A stretch of DNA of 64,000 bases from Pyrenophora tritici-repentis (lineage: Eukaryota > Ascomycota > Dothideomycetes > Pleosporales > Pleosporaceae), in contig NC_089396.1 of NCBI RefSeq assembly GCF_003171515.1, positions 2,542,001-2,606,000 on the forward strand, given 5' to 3'. The notes below the pieces were generated by a model, which worked only from the letters and a program-made list of their open reading frames with translations, was not told the origin of the DNA and ran no database searches. Every line of letters starts with the position of its first letter. Within the stretch, counting starts at the first letter, position 1. A program made the translations under genes and the position numbers. This document shows, piece after piece, positions 21,450-32,437 of the stretch.

Positions 21450-24400
21450 ATGGGGAGTCGAACTGGCGCCGCCGCCCAGGAGAGCAGCAACAGCAACACT
21501 GAGCGCCAGGGCCAGTCGACGCTGCAACGCCCCCAGATGCCCGCCTCCATGTCTGCACCCGCTGGCCGCCTGCCCCGCCTACTGCCCGCCGACCTGTCCT
21601 CGTACACAGACTCGTACCTGCCCACGGCTGCCATACCGCCCTCGGCCACTTCCCTCGCTGAACTCGCCCATCTCATCCGCCTCCAGGGCTACCAGGAGCA
21701 GCGAAAAGCCCACTCGCGCGTCCGCCTGCACCGCTGGCTTGTCTCCAGCGCCCTCTCCGCACGTCTGGTACATTGCGGCGAGCTCTCCTACCGCTCGCTG
21801 GTAGATAGCTTCCGGTCGGATGACAAAAAGGCCTTTGCCGCCCTGTACAACGCCCTCAACGATGTTCGCAACTCGTGCGACGCCACACGCCAGTATGCCC
21901 TGCTGGAGCCCGACCTGGAGTTTGGCAAGTCCAAGAACATGCGGGGGGAGAAGCCCCTCACTTCCTCGACCTTTCTCAACGAGGTGCCGTCCAAGATTCT
22001 GGACGACCTCCTAGATTTCATTTCCGAAATTCGTACCAATCCTGACTTTCTTGCTACCCGTATTTCTAATCTTTCTCCGCAAGAGCTCGCTGCTCTTACG
22101 TCCTTTCGTCAAGCCATGGATCCTATAGACTCCGTCTCGGCCTTTCAGACACCCCGCGGCAGGAACGTCGGGCCCCAGAGGCAGAATCAACAAGGATCAA
22201 GCCCGGTGGAGCGTCTTCTGTCCTTCCAGCGCCATGATCCCCTCTCAGCTCTCATCTACACCATCTTTGCCAACTCGTCGGGTCCGGATTCCGCCGAGGA
22301 TCTTCGCCGTACTGATGTTTGGGCTACGGTTTGCGCCAAGCTGATCAAGGACACAAAGTCCAGCCACAACTTCATCCGGACTGTACTGGACGTCTGGGCG
22401 GGCATGCGGGAATGGCCTGGCAAAGCCAACTTGGAGCTTTACATAATGCAGGTCCTTCAGGATGGCCAGTTTCTGCTCGAAAAGGCAGAGGAGCCCGCTG
22501 TACGGTCTGGAACACAGATGACCGCCCGGAGTACCAAGGACACCATCGCCGCGGATGAGTTTTACGACAAGGCCGTTAAGCGACTATTCGAGGTTGTCGA
22601 CGATGAACCCAGCGCTGGAGGTATCCCTGAAGGTGCCCTAGAGATTGGAAATGCCATCCTCCGGAAACTTGGTGAAGAGAAGAACCTCCGCAAGGCGTCG
22701 CAGAACTTTTTCGTTTCACGCTGGCTGTTCTCTTCTTTCCTGTTCAATGCCATTATCCGTCCTGAGGCATGTTTCCCTTGCTCCCTACTAGGGACTGATA
22801 TACTAATACAAAATAGACGCACGGAATCATGATTGGACACCACATTAGCGAGCTGGCCCGCATGAAGATCCTCAAGGAAGTTGCTGTCCGAGCACAGAAA
22901 CACGTCACGGACATGACCTACAATTGGTATAACTCTCTCCATGCCGGCTCCGATCAAATTTGGCTAACTGACGATAGGCGGGCTCAAGTGCCCGTGCTCC
23001 CGGAAATCCGCACACACATTGAGAACATCTTGGCCCGGTTCAAGCACACCAAGACTCCATCGAAGCCTATCCTGCTTCCCGCCAAAGCCATCACTTCGCC
23101 GCGGGAAACAGTCGAAGTTCAGCCTTTTATTGTCCTTGCTCCTGCGGACATTATCACCTTGGTCAACGCCCTTTTCCCGGAGCGCCGTCCTTCATCTAGC
23201 CATATGGAGACTGACAGCCAGCGCCATACCGGGCTGGCATCCTCTGCCTCGTCAATGTCTGGAATGTCTGTCCCGTTCCGCAATGCGGCCGCTTCAATGA
23301 CAGACGCAAGTTCAATCCTTAGTGCCAGTGCTTCATCCATGACAAGCGACCAGACCTCGCGAGAACCACTATTGGATAACATCTCCACAACCACGGAACA
23401 GCAGATTGACGTCAAGCCCGCACCCACAGAGCTCTACGGAAGGCGTCTGCGCATGTCATGCTCCGAGATGACTCGCATTCTCGGCTACGAAGCGACTGCC
23501 GGCTCGTGTCACCCATGTGCTGAGCGATGGGCTGTACTCTACATCTCCGCGGACGGCAAGCAACTGAAACCGCGTATGCGTAAAGATTTCGACGACGAAG
23601 ATGAGCATGACGAAGACTCTCCGGACAGCGACAGCAGCGACGATGAAGGCACTGCGGACAGATTTGATCTTGGCAGCGACTATCATCAGCTCAAGGAAGC
23701 CATCGCCAAGCTCGTGGAGGAATACGAAATCCCGAAAGAGTTGGCACCAGACAGCGAATCCAAAAACTTCAGCAACCGGATGACGACGCGCAAGAGCAAT
23801 CGCGGGCGCGGTCCCGTACGGATTGCTAGCGAGAACCTTGGATCTCGCAACCCATACAACGCAACCCAGAGTCAAAGTCAGCTTACCAACATGATTGCTA
23901 GTCAAAGAAACGTCTCCTCCAGACGCTCTCCCCATATTCCAAGAAGCCACAGCAACCCGCAGGTTGGCGAGAAGCAAGAGAACAACTCTGTTCTTGTCAC
24001 CATGCTCGAGACGGCCATGTACCAGTGCCAAGCTCGGTCTGACTTTGTCAATGCGCACATGTACTACAAGACACTTCAAAGTTTACGAAGACTCAGCTCT
24101 CCGACACTGGTCAAGAACGGATATGCTACGCTGCTCAACTACTTCTCGCGTGGCCCAAGGGACCTGCTCAGCAAAGCAGCGAATGCCATTGAGGAATTCG
24201 AAGCATGGTTCGTGTGGCTCAAGCAGTCTCAGGAGCGATCAGACGGCATGGTTGAGGAGATGATGCTCGAATTCAAGAACCTACGGGACAAGATGTGGTA
24301 CGTCACAGATGTCCGTACATCGAAGCCATACGAGGACGCCAGGAACGTTGCGCTTGCTCTCAAGATTATGGACCAACAAGCAAAGGCCCTCAATACCAAG

Positions 24401-26518
24401 GGCCCCTCTGCTTTTCGGTCGCGGACTGCCAACAGCTTCTTGCGAACAAATGAAGCTCAGCTTGTCGATCTCATGTCTGCCTCGCAAGACTTTGGCGGTC
24501 CAAACAAGCTGTCGGACGAGCAGTCAGAGATTACACTGAAGTGGCTCATGCAGTACGGCGTAGAGAACTTCTGCAAAGGCGAGGAGCGGATCCACCGATT
24601 CTGCCTCGAAGTCGACAAGTGTGTCACCAAAGTCATTGGCGAAGGTGTCCTGGATGGACCCGTCCTTTGGGCCAGTGACTTGTACAAACGCGACCAGCAA
24701 ATCCTTGAGAGCGGACGGCAAAAAGGCGATCTGTTCCTGACAGGCGTCGGTACTCTGTCCATTGCGGGCGACGAGGAGTACGAGACGCACGGTCGACCTG
24801 GCTCGCGCACCCTCGATTTCTCGCAACGGCCTAGTCAAGGCAGCCTGCGTTCCACATCCAACCGCAATGGCTCGTCCGGCTTCGAGCACAGCCCTTGGGG
24901 CAGGAACCCGATGGATTCCCACGACTACTTTGGTGGTTCATCTCCCGTTCTTTCCATTGACTCCGTCGCGACCTTTTGGTCGCCGTTCCAGACACAAGCG
25001 CAGTCGCCTACCAACGCCACCAGCATCCGTCCACGTACCGCATCATCATCAAAGGGTACGGTAATGCTCAAGCAATCCGCTACAGTCAACGAAGACAAGC
25101 GGCGCTTCATGCTTGACTTGAAGCAGACACTTACCGGTCTCTTACTGAGTGATTTGGGAACCATGGTGTTCGCCAACGGTAGCGAGACGGACTCTTGGTT
25201 TGGCGGCGATATCCTCGACGACTGCATCGAGCGCAGGGATGAGGAAGAGCGAAAGCGCAGGAAGCAGCTGGCCAAGAAGAGCATGAAGAACATCCGAAAG
25301 CAGACACCCGACCAAAGGAACATGCCTTTGGAAGCGCTTGGTCGCAACGAGCGCAGTTCCCCTGCGCCACCTGTTGCAACTTACCAGCTTGCAGCACCTG
25401 ATGCTCATCACTCAGCTGGCGAGCACTCTTCCACTTCAAGCGACGCAACCTCTCGCTCAGCAGGCAACACCACCGCGAAAAAGGCTGGGCTGCTCGAGTT
25501 CCCATACAACGTCGCATTCAGAAGACTACTAGGCAGATTCCAGACACACCCGAACCCCTACTCCAAGCTTCACGCGCTCTATGAGCTGGAGCTCTTGATC
25601 ATTGCTTCATTGTCATCACGTACAGGCAAGTCGTACAACAACCGCCGAGAGACACTTCCTCCGGTTCCTCAGTCGCCAACCCTCGGCGCTATGCCCGAAC
25701 TCAGCTCCCGTGAGCCAGCCACACAGACGTCGCGCGCACAAAACCTCGAGGAAGCGATTGCAAACTGCGAGGAGCGCCGCTCTCAGAGCATGAATGTAGA
25801 TCGCGTAAGTAACGATTCCCCGCTGCCCCGCAATGGCGCACGCTCTCCTGTCGGACCGCCAAGCACAGACATGATTGTCGAGGTCATCCAAGGCCTACTC
25901 CGGGATTCCAACATCCGACCCAAGACGCTCTTCAGAGATTTACAATACATTGCTTCGTTTGTGCCTGCGCAAATGCTTGACAAGACTGCCCGAGGCAAGG
26001 CATTCTGGGATGTCGGTCTTGCCGCACTAGGCCTGAAGCAAGACGTGTGCCGCATCATGGTCGAGCTTGTGGATGAAGTCATCACCCAGAACTCGAAGCG
26101 CGATGCAGGAAAGGCCAACACTGGCACGACTGAGAAGTCGGGTATACCAAGCGCTCTACCAACTCCAGCCGAGGAGCCAATGTCCAAGTACACCATGGAG
26201 GATGCCGCTCGCATGCTTCTCATCACCGCCAAAGAAGGCGACGCAGTTGCCGAGCGTGAACTCGCAATCTTCTACCTCACCTCACCCGAGCTGGTCCATC
26301 GCACCGTGCTCCCGCTCACCAAACCCAGCGAGGTTTTCAAGACGGAGCTGCTCAACCGCGAGAGAAGGGCGTCGCAAGACCCCGCTCGCAGTGATCCCAT
26401 GACCATGTGTGTCGCTCAGCACTGGATGGAGCAATCGATGCGCGGCGGCGACCACCTTGCCGCCAAGTACCTGCGCCAGCGTAGCGAACTCGAGAGCATC
26501 AACCCAACGAGGGCATAG
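21450..26518 (+). CDS. giant (1,672 aa) fungal protein with weak RasGAP-like segment and Sel1-like C-terminus
   Basis: Two exons (21450-22766, 22817-26518) are joined by a 50-nt intron with GC donor, a CTAAT branch and AATAG acceptor. The first 80 residues are disordered. A helical region follows; around the splice joint the sequence SRWLFSSFLFNAIIRPETHG, then IMIGHHISELARMKIL, recalls the FLR...NPAI...P region of RasGAP-type domains, but this is weak. A Ser-rich linker, an acidic patch (DEHDEDSPDSDSSDDEG) and long helical blocks follow. Near the C-terminus, DAARMLLITAKEGDAVAERE and MEQSMRGGDHLAAKYL look like Sel1/TPR-like helices. There is no membrane segment or signal. A scaffold or GTPase-regulating role is a guess. 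The gene is long and frame-clean with homogeneous codon use, so it is real. Confidence 0.75.
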
Positions 26519-26868
26519 TTGTTGTGTCTTTTTTGCCGCATTTGGTGTTCTGCTTTTGCATTGATACCCCCCAATCGTCGACTTGTTGTTATCGTCGCGC
26601 GACCTTGCTGATATTTAAAGTTTTCGCATTGCAGCCACACCATTGTTAACGGCCTTGTTGAACAACCACGCTATATCCACGGTCGGTAAATGCATGCATA
26701 GCGAGGAGTTTCTCTTTTTTTTTTTCTATATACAAAGCCCACATGAAGTGTGTTGTCGCGACTTGTTGTAGCCAAAGCATGATTCCCCCTGTTGTTTGCC
26801 TGTGTAAGCATTTGATCATTTTTATTATTGAGTCACGAAATTTTATTTATTTTTATATATTTTGTCAG

Positions 26869-26905
26869 CTTCTTCTTCTTCTTCTTCTTCTTCTTCTTCT
26901 TCTTC
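26869..26905. repeat. (CTT)12 microsatellite
   Basis: This is about 37 bp of uninterrupted CTT units, 350 bp past the end of the giant gene. Confidence 0.9.
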
Positions 26906-27088
26906 ATATCTACCTACAGCCACCGGGGTTTTATAAATTTATTTTACACATTTTGGATGACTTTATATACTGGACGCAAGCAAGCAAGCAAGCAAAGACA
27001 TGAATAACCAAGCACTGCTCCAATCAACGAAACAACTAAAGGTCGGTTAAGCGATTCGATTAGGTAAAGGATGGGTATTATGAGGCGA

Positions 27089-27114
27089 TTTTTTTTGGGG
27101 GGGGGGGGGGGGGG
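27089..27114. repeat. T8-G18 homopolymer tract
   Basis: Eight T are followed by 18 G on the + strand. Length in such runs is often uncertain in assemblies. Confidence 0.85.
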
Positions 27115-28545
27115 TGTTTAGAAATTTACGACAACGACAACGACACACATGAGGTATATGAATGAATGAATAGATGAATGTGGGAAAGAATGGTGGATAT
27201 GGGATGGGTTAGGATGGGTATAGGAAAGGAAAGGAAGGGAGGAGTGGAGGGAAGTAAAACATAGGGGTTTGGTATTAAAGTAGATACGATACATAACTGG
27301 CAATACGATAAGAATGCATATACATGAGCGAGTTGGATTCTTTCTTGGATAAAGTGATGGGATAGAGAGAGAGGGAGATCGCAGAATATATATAGCCATT
27401 AAAAACTTATTGGAAAAGAAAAAGATCTTAGAACAAAAAAAAGTGAACATTGTTGTTGCTATTGTTGCTGTTAGGGTGTAACGCCCGTACGTACACACAC
27501 CTTTACACCCCACAGGCAATATACCCAGTCCCTCCATTACACACGGTCGTAGTTTTACCAGATACTTTGGGATTGTTTATACTGGTCCTGTACATGCCTC
27601 TCGGAACGGGATAGGGTGTTCCTCGACCACCGTACGTTTGGCACTGGCAAGATGCGTTAGCATTGGGGGGGGGTTTTTTTATAGCTGAGATGATATTTCA
27701 TTACGGAGGCTTTTGAAGAGCGCTGGGAGGGTTTTTGTCCGACATGATAATGATGTGGCGGATTTTATGGCCGTGGAGTGATTGCGCTTTTTTCCTTGGT
27801 TGAGCTGAGGACTCTAGATTAGACGGAGAATGTTTTAACGCATCAATCGAGCACCAGAGTCTAGTGTCGATGGGTCAGAGTGTGAAGTTGTTTCACCGCC
27901 TTACTCTCACCACAGGTTGTAAGATCCAGATGATTGTAGTAGCTAGGATTGGGTCTGTATTCGTGGAGTTATTGTAGGTCGAGTGAAAGTACGTAATTTT
28001 GAAAGCAGGGCTACCCTATCTACGCTAGTTAACGCATCGACACAGGGTACCTTGTTGTAACTACGGTAGGCAATAGTAGCCGATCCAACACGCCACATCT
28101 CTGCTTGGACACCAACGCCAACTCCTACCATGACATCTTTCGAAACTCGGACATTTTTCGTACGCTCTAGTCACCATGAGAGATTGTGGGGCCAAAGGTG
28201 AGAGATCAAAGCGCAGCGCCTGCCGTCTTGGAATAAGCTAGACAACATCAGACGAACCATCTTCAGGATAGTTAGCTTATTGTAACAACGGAGCTTTTCG
28301 ACAAGAGAGCCGCAAATCTTACTAACTAGGTGTCAAGAACAATAACTATACACACAAGAAATAACGAGGACATACGTAAAAGCGCGCATGTCTACACAAT
28401 CTACCTTATATCGTTAAACCACGCAAGAGATCCAACGTGTTGATATCATTGAAGAGATGATTTTTCCGCCATGGAACAAGGGTCGTTCAAGATCAGCCAG
28501 TCGAAACCAAAGACTATGTTCCTAATGCTCAAAAACGAGCCAGCT

Positions 28546-28615
28546 TCACCGTAATTTCCACCACCAGAGTAGTCGCTTACACAGCTACCGCGCGCTTCCA
28601 CTTGCTTTCTTCCAT
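28546..28615. repeat. dispersed repeat, copy 2 of 2
   Basis: This matches 9361-9427 over about 67-70 bp (see that entry). Here it lies inside a short - strand ORF (28446-28733) whose translation across the repeat reads GRKQVEARGSCVSDYSGGG, so a relic coding origin is possible. Confidence 0.6.
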
Positions 28616-29051
28616 CCTGACCCCACTTATCTGTCGCCCCTGGACATATCCCTTGCATCTGCTTATTCAAGGCTCTCAGGAAAAGTCGTTGGGCTAGAAC
28701 TTCCACAGCGTTGCATCGTGACTCGTGGCACAAGCCTCGAAGCTGCGCTTTATTCGTATTGATAATCTTGTGACGATAGATCTAGCATAGTATTTGTACC
28801 TTACGCGGTTAGGTAGCTATGCACCAAGAATAGAAGCACGCCTGTCAGCCTATGTATGATCGATGTGTGCTTTTGGGCCTTGACGAGCACTTGACGGGCG
28901 CGCGGGTGCCTGCCTTGTCCGCTTTTCTGCGCTCACGCTGCAGTTCATGTCGGTGTAATTATGCAGTAGTTTTACGTGAGATAAGCGCAGGGGGGTACAC
29001 TGTAGTGGGGCTGTTTCCTAGGATACAAGGGTCGTAGGGTTTTAGCGTGTA

Positions 29052-31159
29052 ACGTGTCCGTGCACCTTGTGCCCGGATTCATCTCATGCCCCGCGAACAC
29101 CATCTTAGCGATCTCAAATTTGAAGCTGTACAACACCACACAATAGCTTAATATTAATAAAAACATAGCATTGCAGTAATTAGATACTTGCGATTAACTT
29201 GTACTATCTGAATTTTTGTGGGAGGTTGACGTTGCGGCCACGTGATGTGGTCTTTGGTGGTGGAGGCGATGGAGGAGATGCAACTCTATCGCGAGCTCTA
29301 TCCTCCATCGCTCGTTTTTGACGCTTGTTCTTAGAAGAGGGCGCTCTTGAGGCTTTACGCTTGCGTTGTTGAGCTTGTTGGGTGGCTTTTTTCTGGTGTT
29401 GAGCTTCAACTTTGCGCGCGCGTTCAGCTGCTTTCTCAGCTCGCTCAAGCTCCCTTATCTCCTTGAGCCTCTGCCTCTCTACACGCTTCTCCTCGAGCTT
29501 AACTTGACGCTGCAGTTGAACCTCCTCACGCTGCTTCTTGGCCTGTGCTTTTTGGAGTTTCTCCTCTATCTTATCTCGCTCCCGTACTACTTCTCTAGCT
29601 CGAGCCTCGCGTATCTTGCGAGGAGACCAGAAGACAGAGCCACCGTGATACTCCTGGCGCTGTTGAAGGTCAAGAGCTTTGCCCTTCTTCTTATGCTTCT
29701 TTTTATGTTGAAGAGCCTCCTTTAAGCCCTCGTTCTCATGCTGTAAAAGCTTATACTGCACAGAGAGATGGTGAACGCTTGAGCGCAGCTTTCTTGCCTC
29801 ATACTGATGGCTATCATTGACAGCAGCTCGTACTAACCGATCGAGCTTTCTCCAGTCATGATCAGAGAGCCCTGAAGATGAGCTTCTCTCAGCTTCTGGC
29901 GTGCTGGCAAATCTACGAAGGATAACGTTGGGATCTATTGGCCATATACCAGTAGCTTCAAACGCTTTTAATATAGTTGATTGCTTAAACGAGGCCTGCC
30001 AAGCTCTCCAGAAGAGTGGGAAGAAGTCTCCTTTCTTAATTGGAATGAGGCCTTGAGCCTTGTAGAGATGGTTAGTGAGCTCGTTGGAGTAGGCTTGAGA
30101 GAGTGGCTTGAACAGCACTACATCGAGCGGCTGGAGCGTATGAGTCGAATGGGGAGGAAGGATCATGAGGAGGATCCTATGGCGATCGCAGTACTTGATA
30201 AACTCCATCGTGAGGTGAGATCCATGGCCATCAAGGATGAGCAATCGCCATCTCCCTGATCGCTGCTTTGTATAGCGATCAAACACCTGCTCTAGCCAAG
30301 CTAGGCCTACGTCATTGTTTGACCAGCCTGTTAGAGATGATGAGACAAAGACCTCATGTTCTCCTGCCTTAATATCCTCCACCCAACTCGATCGTATGGC
30401 TCCATTTTTAGCTGCGTAGATAAGGGCTGGAGGCAGCGAGCTCCCATCGGCGCAGCAGCAGGCCAGGACTGTCAGAAACTCGCGTGATCCATCCTGGAGA
30501 GATGCTCGAACCTCCTTCTTCTCCCATTGACGCCTGCTGAATATCCTCTTACTTCTGCCTATCAAGCCAATTAAGAAGCCCTTTTCATCCATATTGTATA
30601 TATCTCGAGCCTCTAGGTGGTATTCGGTGATCTTCTGGTGCAGCAGCTCGAAGTAGAGTCTATACTTTGACTCAGAATCAGCCAGGTGGCGCGTACGATC
30701 CATGGCGGTGGTCCACTTTGAGATAAGATAGATCTCGTGTCGGTTAATGAAGCGAGTAACCCAGCTCTCGCTGAGCTGCTGATGGGCTACTTCTGATGAG
30801 AAATTCCTGATCATCTCTCTTGTAGGAGGTAGGCCTTGCTTAGTGAGCTTAGTGATATATCGTACAAGCTCTAACTCTTGTTGTGGGCCGATAGCTTGCT
30901 GCTGAGCGTATCCATCGCTCCTAGGCCCTGTCACGCGCCTCCATCTTCGCCCTAGCGTTGAGCGGTTAACCCCCCATTTTTCAGCAACTTCTTTTAATGT
31001 GAATTTCTCTCCTGGATCGCGCGATTCTAAATCTGCAATCGCTTCATCAATCGGAGCCATAGTTGTGGAGTTATTGCGCGTCAAAGTTGTAGTATTGAGA
31101 CACGCGTCGGTGTTCGGCGGGGCATGAGATGAATCCGGGCATGAGGTGCACGGACACGT
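29052..31159 (-). mobile_element. Fot1/pogo-type DNA transposon, complete, stand-alone
   Basis: This is a 2,108-bp element flanked by TA on both sides (29050-29051, 31160-31161). Terminal inverted repeats of about 48 bp begin ACGTGTCCGTGCACC and continue through GCCCGGATTCATCTCATGCC, with two or three mismatches between ends. TA target duplications, the terminal repeats and a DDE_1/CENP-B-type transposase place it in the Tc1-mariner superfamily, pogo/Fot branch. The single gene is intact. Confidence 0.92.
29204..31060 (-). CDS. Fot1/pogo-type DDE transposase (intact)
   Basis: This 618-residue transposase starts at the ATG at 31060-31058 (MAPIDEAIADLESRDPGEKF); the frame upstream runs into the terminal repeat and is not part of the protein. 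Residues about 1-60 form a psq-type helix-turn-helix (KEVAEKWGVNRSTLGRRW). A second CENP-B-like DNA-binding domain follows (PQQELELVRYITKLTKQG to WVTRFINRH). The catalytic core has the acidic residues in YNMDEKGF, LLILDGHGSH and HTLQPLDVV. The C-terminal 120 residues are a charged coiled coil ending RGRNVNLPQKFR. No stop or frameshift is present, so it could be active. Its core is nearly identical to that of the element at 36672-40427, but its first 75 residues are very different. Confidence 0.92.
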   Translation of the reverse strand: MAPIDEAIADLESRDPGEKFTLKEVAEKWGVNRSTLGRRWRRVTGPRSDGYAQQQAIGPQQELELVRYITKLTKQGLPPTREMIRNFSSEVAHQQLSESWVTRFINRHEIYLISKWTTAMDRTRHLADSESKYRLYFELLHQKITEYHLEARDIYNMDEKGFLIGLIGRSKRIFSRRQWEKKEVRASLQDGSREFLTVLACCCADGSSLPPALIYAAKNGAIRSSWVEDIKAGEHEVFVSSSLTGWSNNDVGLAWLEQVFDRYTKQRSGRWRLLILDGHGSHLTMEFIKYCDRHRILLMILPPHSTHTLQPLDVVLFKPLSQAYSNELTNHLYKAQGLIPIKKGDFFPLFWRAWQASFKQSTILKAFEATGIWPIDPNVILRRFASTPEAERSSSSGLSDHDWRKLDRLVRAAVNDSHQYEARKLRSSVHHLSVQYKLLQHENEGLKEALQHKKKHKKKGKALDLQQRQEYHGGSVFWSPRKIREARAREVVRERDKIEEKLQKAQAKKQREEVQLQRQVKLEEKRVERQRLKEIRELERAEKAAERARKVEAQHQKKATQQAQQRKRKASRAPSSKNKRQKRAMEDRARDRVASPPSPPPPKTTSRGRNVNLPQKFR

Positions 31160-31193
31160 TAAGCGCCATGGATGCACAGACATGGATGACTAA

Positions 31194-31535
31194 CTAAGTA
31201 TGTATCGCTAGGGTTGTATGGGATAAACTGGGGTAGATGGCATATAGACGTGATACGTTGGAGTTGGCGGATGTACCGTCGCTTATTGTGTGATGGAAGA
31301 CCCAGACGGTAGTAAGTTGGTTCTGATCCGTCCCTGGATTGTGGAGAACGACAAGGCGCCAGAAGAGTTTTGTGCCGACATCATCCTTCCAATCTAGCTT
31401 GTGCTGAGCCTTCAGCACTGCCGCGAGTTCATCGTTATTTTCCCCCGCATTGGTTGGAATAATATATTTCTTTCGCTTGATAAACACAGTGTAGGTGCGT
31501 AGATGCACACTAGGAAGCCGGATAAAATCCGGCAT
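31194..31535 (-). pseudogene. fragment resembling a condensation/alcohol-acetyltransferase-like gene
   Basis: A 113-codon ORF contains FHHTISDGTSA, which matches the HHxxxDG active-site motif of the condensation/BAHD-like acyltransferase superfamily, preceded by strand-like sequence (LFWRLVVLHNPGTD). The N- and C-terminal parts expected for such enzymes are missing. The fragment ends 35 bp from the stand-alone transposon, on the side where the rest of the gene would continue. I did not find the rest beyond the transposon. It is probably a relic; the exact family is uncertain. Confidence 0.45.
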
Positions 31536-32435
31536 TAGAGCCCGTAAAGCAACAAATATGAGACACTAAAGAGTCTGGACTTGAGTGCAGTTAATGCTCG
31601 AAAAATTAGGCTGTTACACCAGCGCTGTTGTAGAAGCAAAGGTTGTGGCGTGCTATAGAATAGATCTCACTACCGCCTAAGGATTGTTAGTGTGTTCGTT
31701 CGTTAGAGCATGATGAAGAGAATGTCTCATCGTAAGGTCGCAGCTTTTCTATACGCGAGTTATTACCATCTTAGCTATTTTTGCAATTAGAGCCGCATTG
31801 CATTAAGTAAACGCCCCCAATAATAGACTAGTTGTTAACTGGCGATCAGTTGGTAGCAAAAGTATTTAACTCCCCTTCGGCATCTTAGTATTCCGACATT
31901 CTGTCAACATCGCGCCACCCCCGCAGAATATTTTAAAATAAGACTAGTTGAGTGTAGATCTGGATTGATTCTGGGGCAATAGCGTTGAGGTAGTCGTAGC
32001 TCGGATGTCTTGGCGTTCCGATGGGCTTTAACGAGAAGGGGCACCGAACTCACGGTATACGATATTTCTGGATCTGAAATCGTCATTGAGTAGTTTGCTA
32101 GGAAGTGGCGAGCATTGAAGTAAACGGTATTAACAGTGTTGTTACTACTAGGTTTATTAGCTGAGCCAAACCCGTGGCCTGTGCGCAGATCATGAATCAG
32201 CGTTGTGAACCATAGTAATCGCACAACTTGCTACAAAGCCTAGTTAGTCCACACAATCCATGGGAACAACACAACAGCGCCAGAAAAGGAAGCAGCTTAA
32301 GCGTCGCATTCTTGGAAAGACGAGAGGAAAAAGGAAAAAGAAGAGAGATTGTCCTGTTCACTCAACGTACAACAAGCTCTACTTGACGCGCCTGCATCTA
32401 TCCATCCCAACCGTCCAAAACGATCCTTGACCGTT
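31536..32435. other. gap between transposons, no clear gene
   Basis: This AT-rich stretch contains a 106-codon - strand ORF (31904-32224) with no recognised motif. It may be more of the decayed acyltransferase-like gene. Nothing else was seen. Confidence 0.35.
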
Positions 32436-32437
32436 TA

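Larger units (their letters stand above)
26519..29049. other. 2.5-kb gene-poor flank of the transposon island
   Basis: This contains a CTT microsatellite (26869-26905), an 8-T/18-G run (27089-27114) and the second copy of the dispersed repeat (28546-28615). ORFs are short and of low quality. No gene is supported. It may be a decayed border of the repeat island that starts at 29050. Confidence 0.4.

Noticed and set aside
27118..27537. 139-codon ORF on the - strand
   Set aside because: Low-complexity Ser/Pro/Phe-rich sequence next to homopolymers; no coding character.
29204..31183. Longer transposase start at 31183
   Set aside because: The extra 41 codons read through the terminal inverted repeat; the ATG at 31060 matches the starts of the sister transposases.
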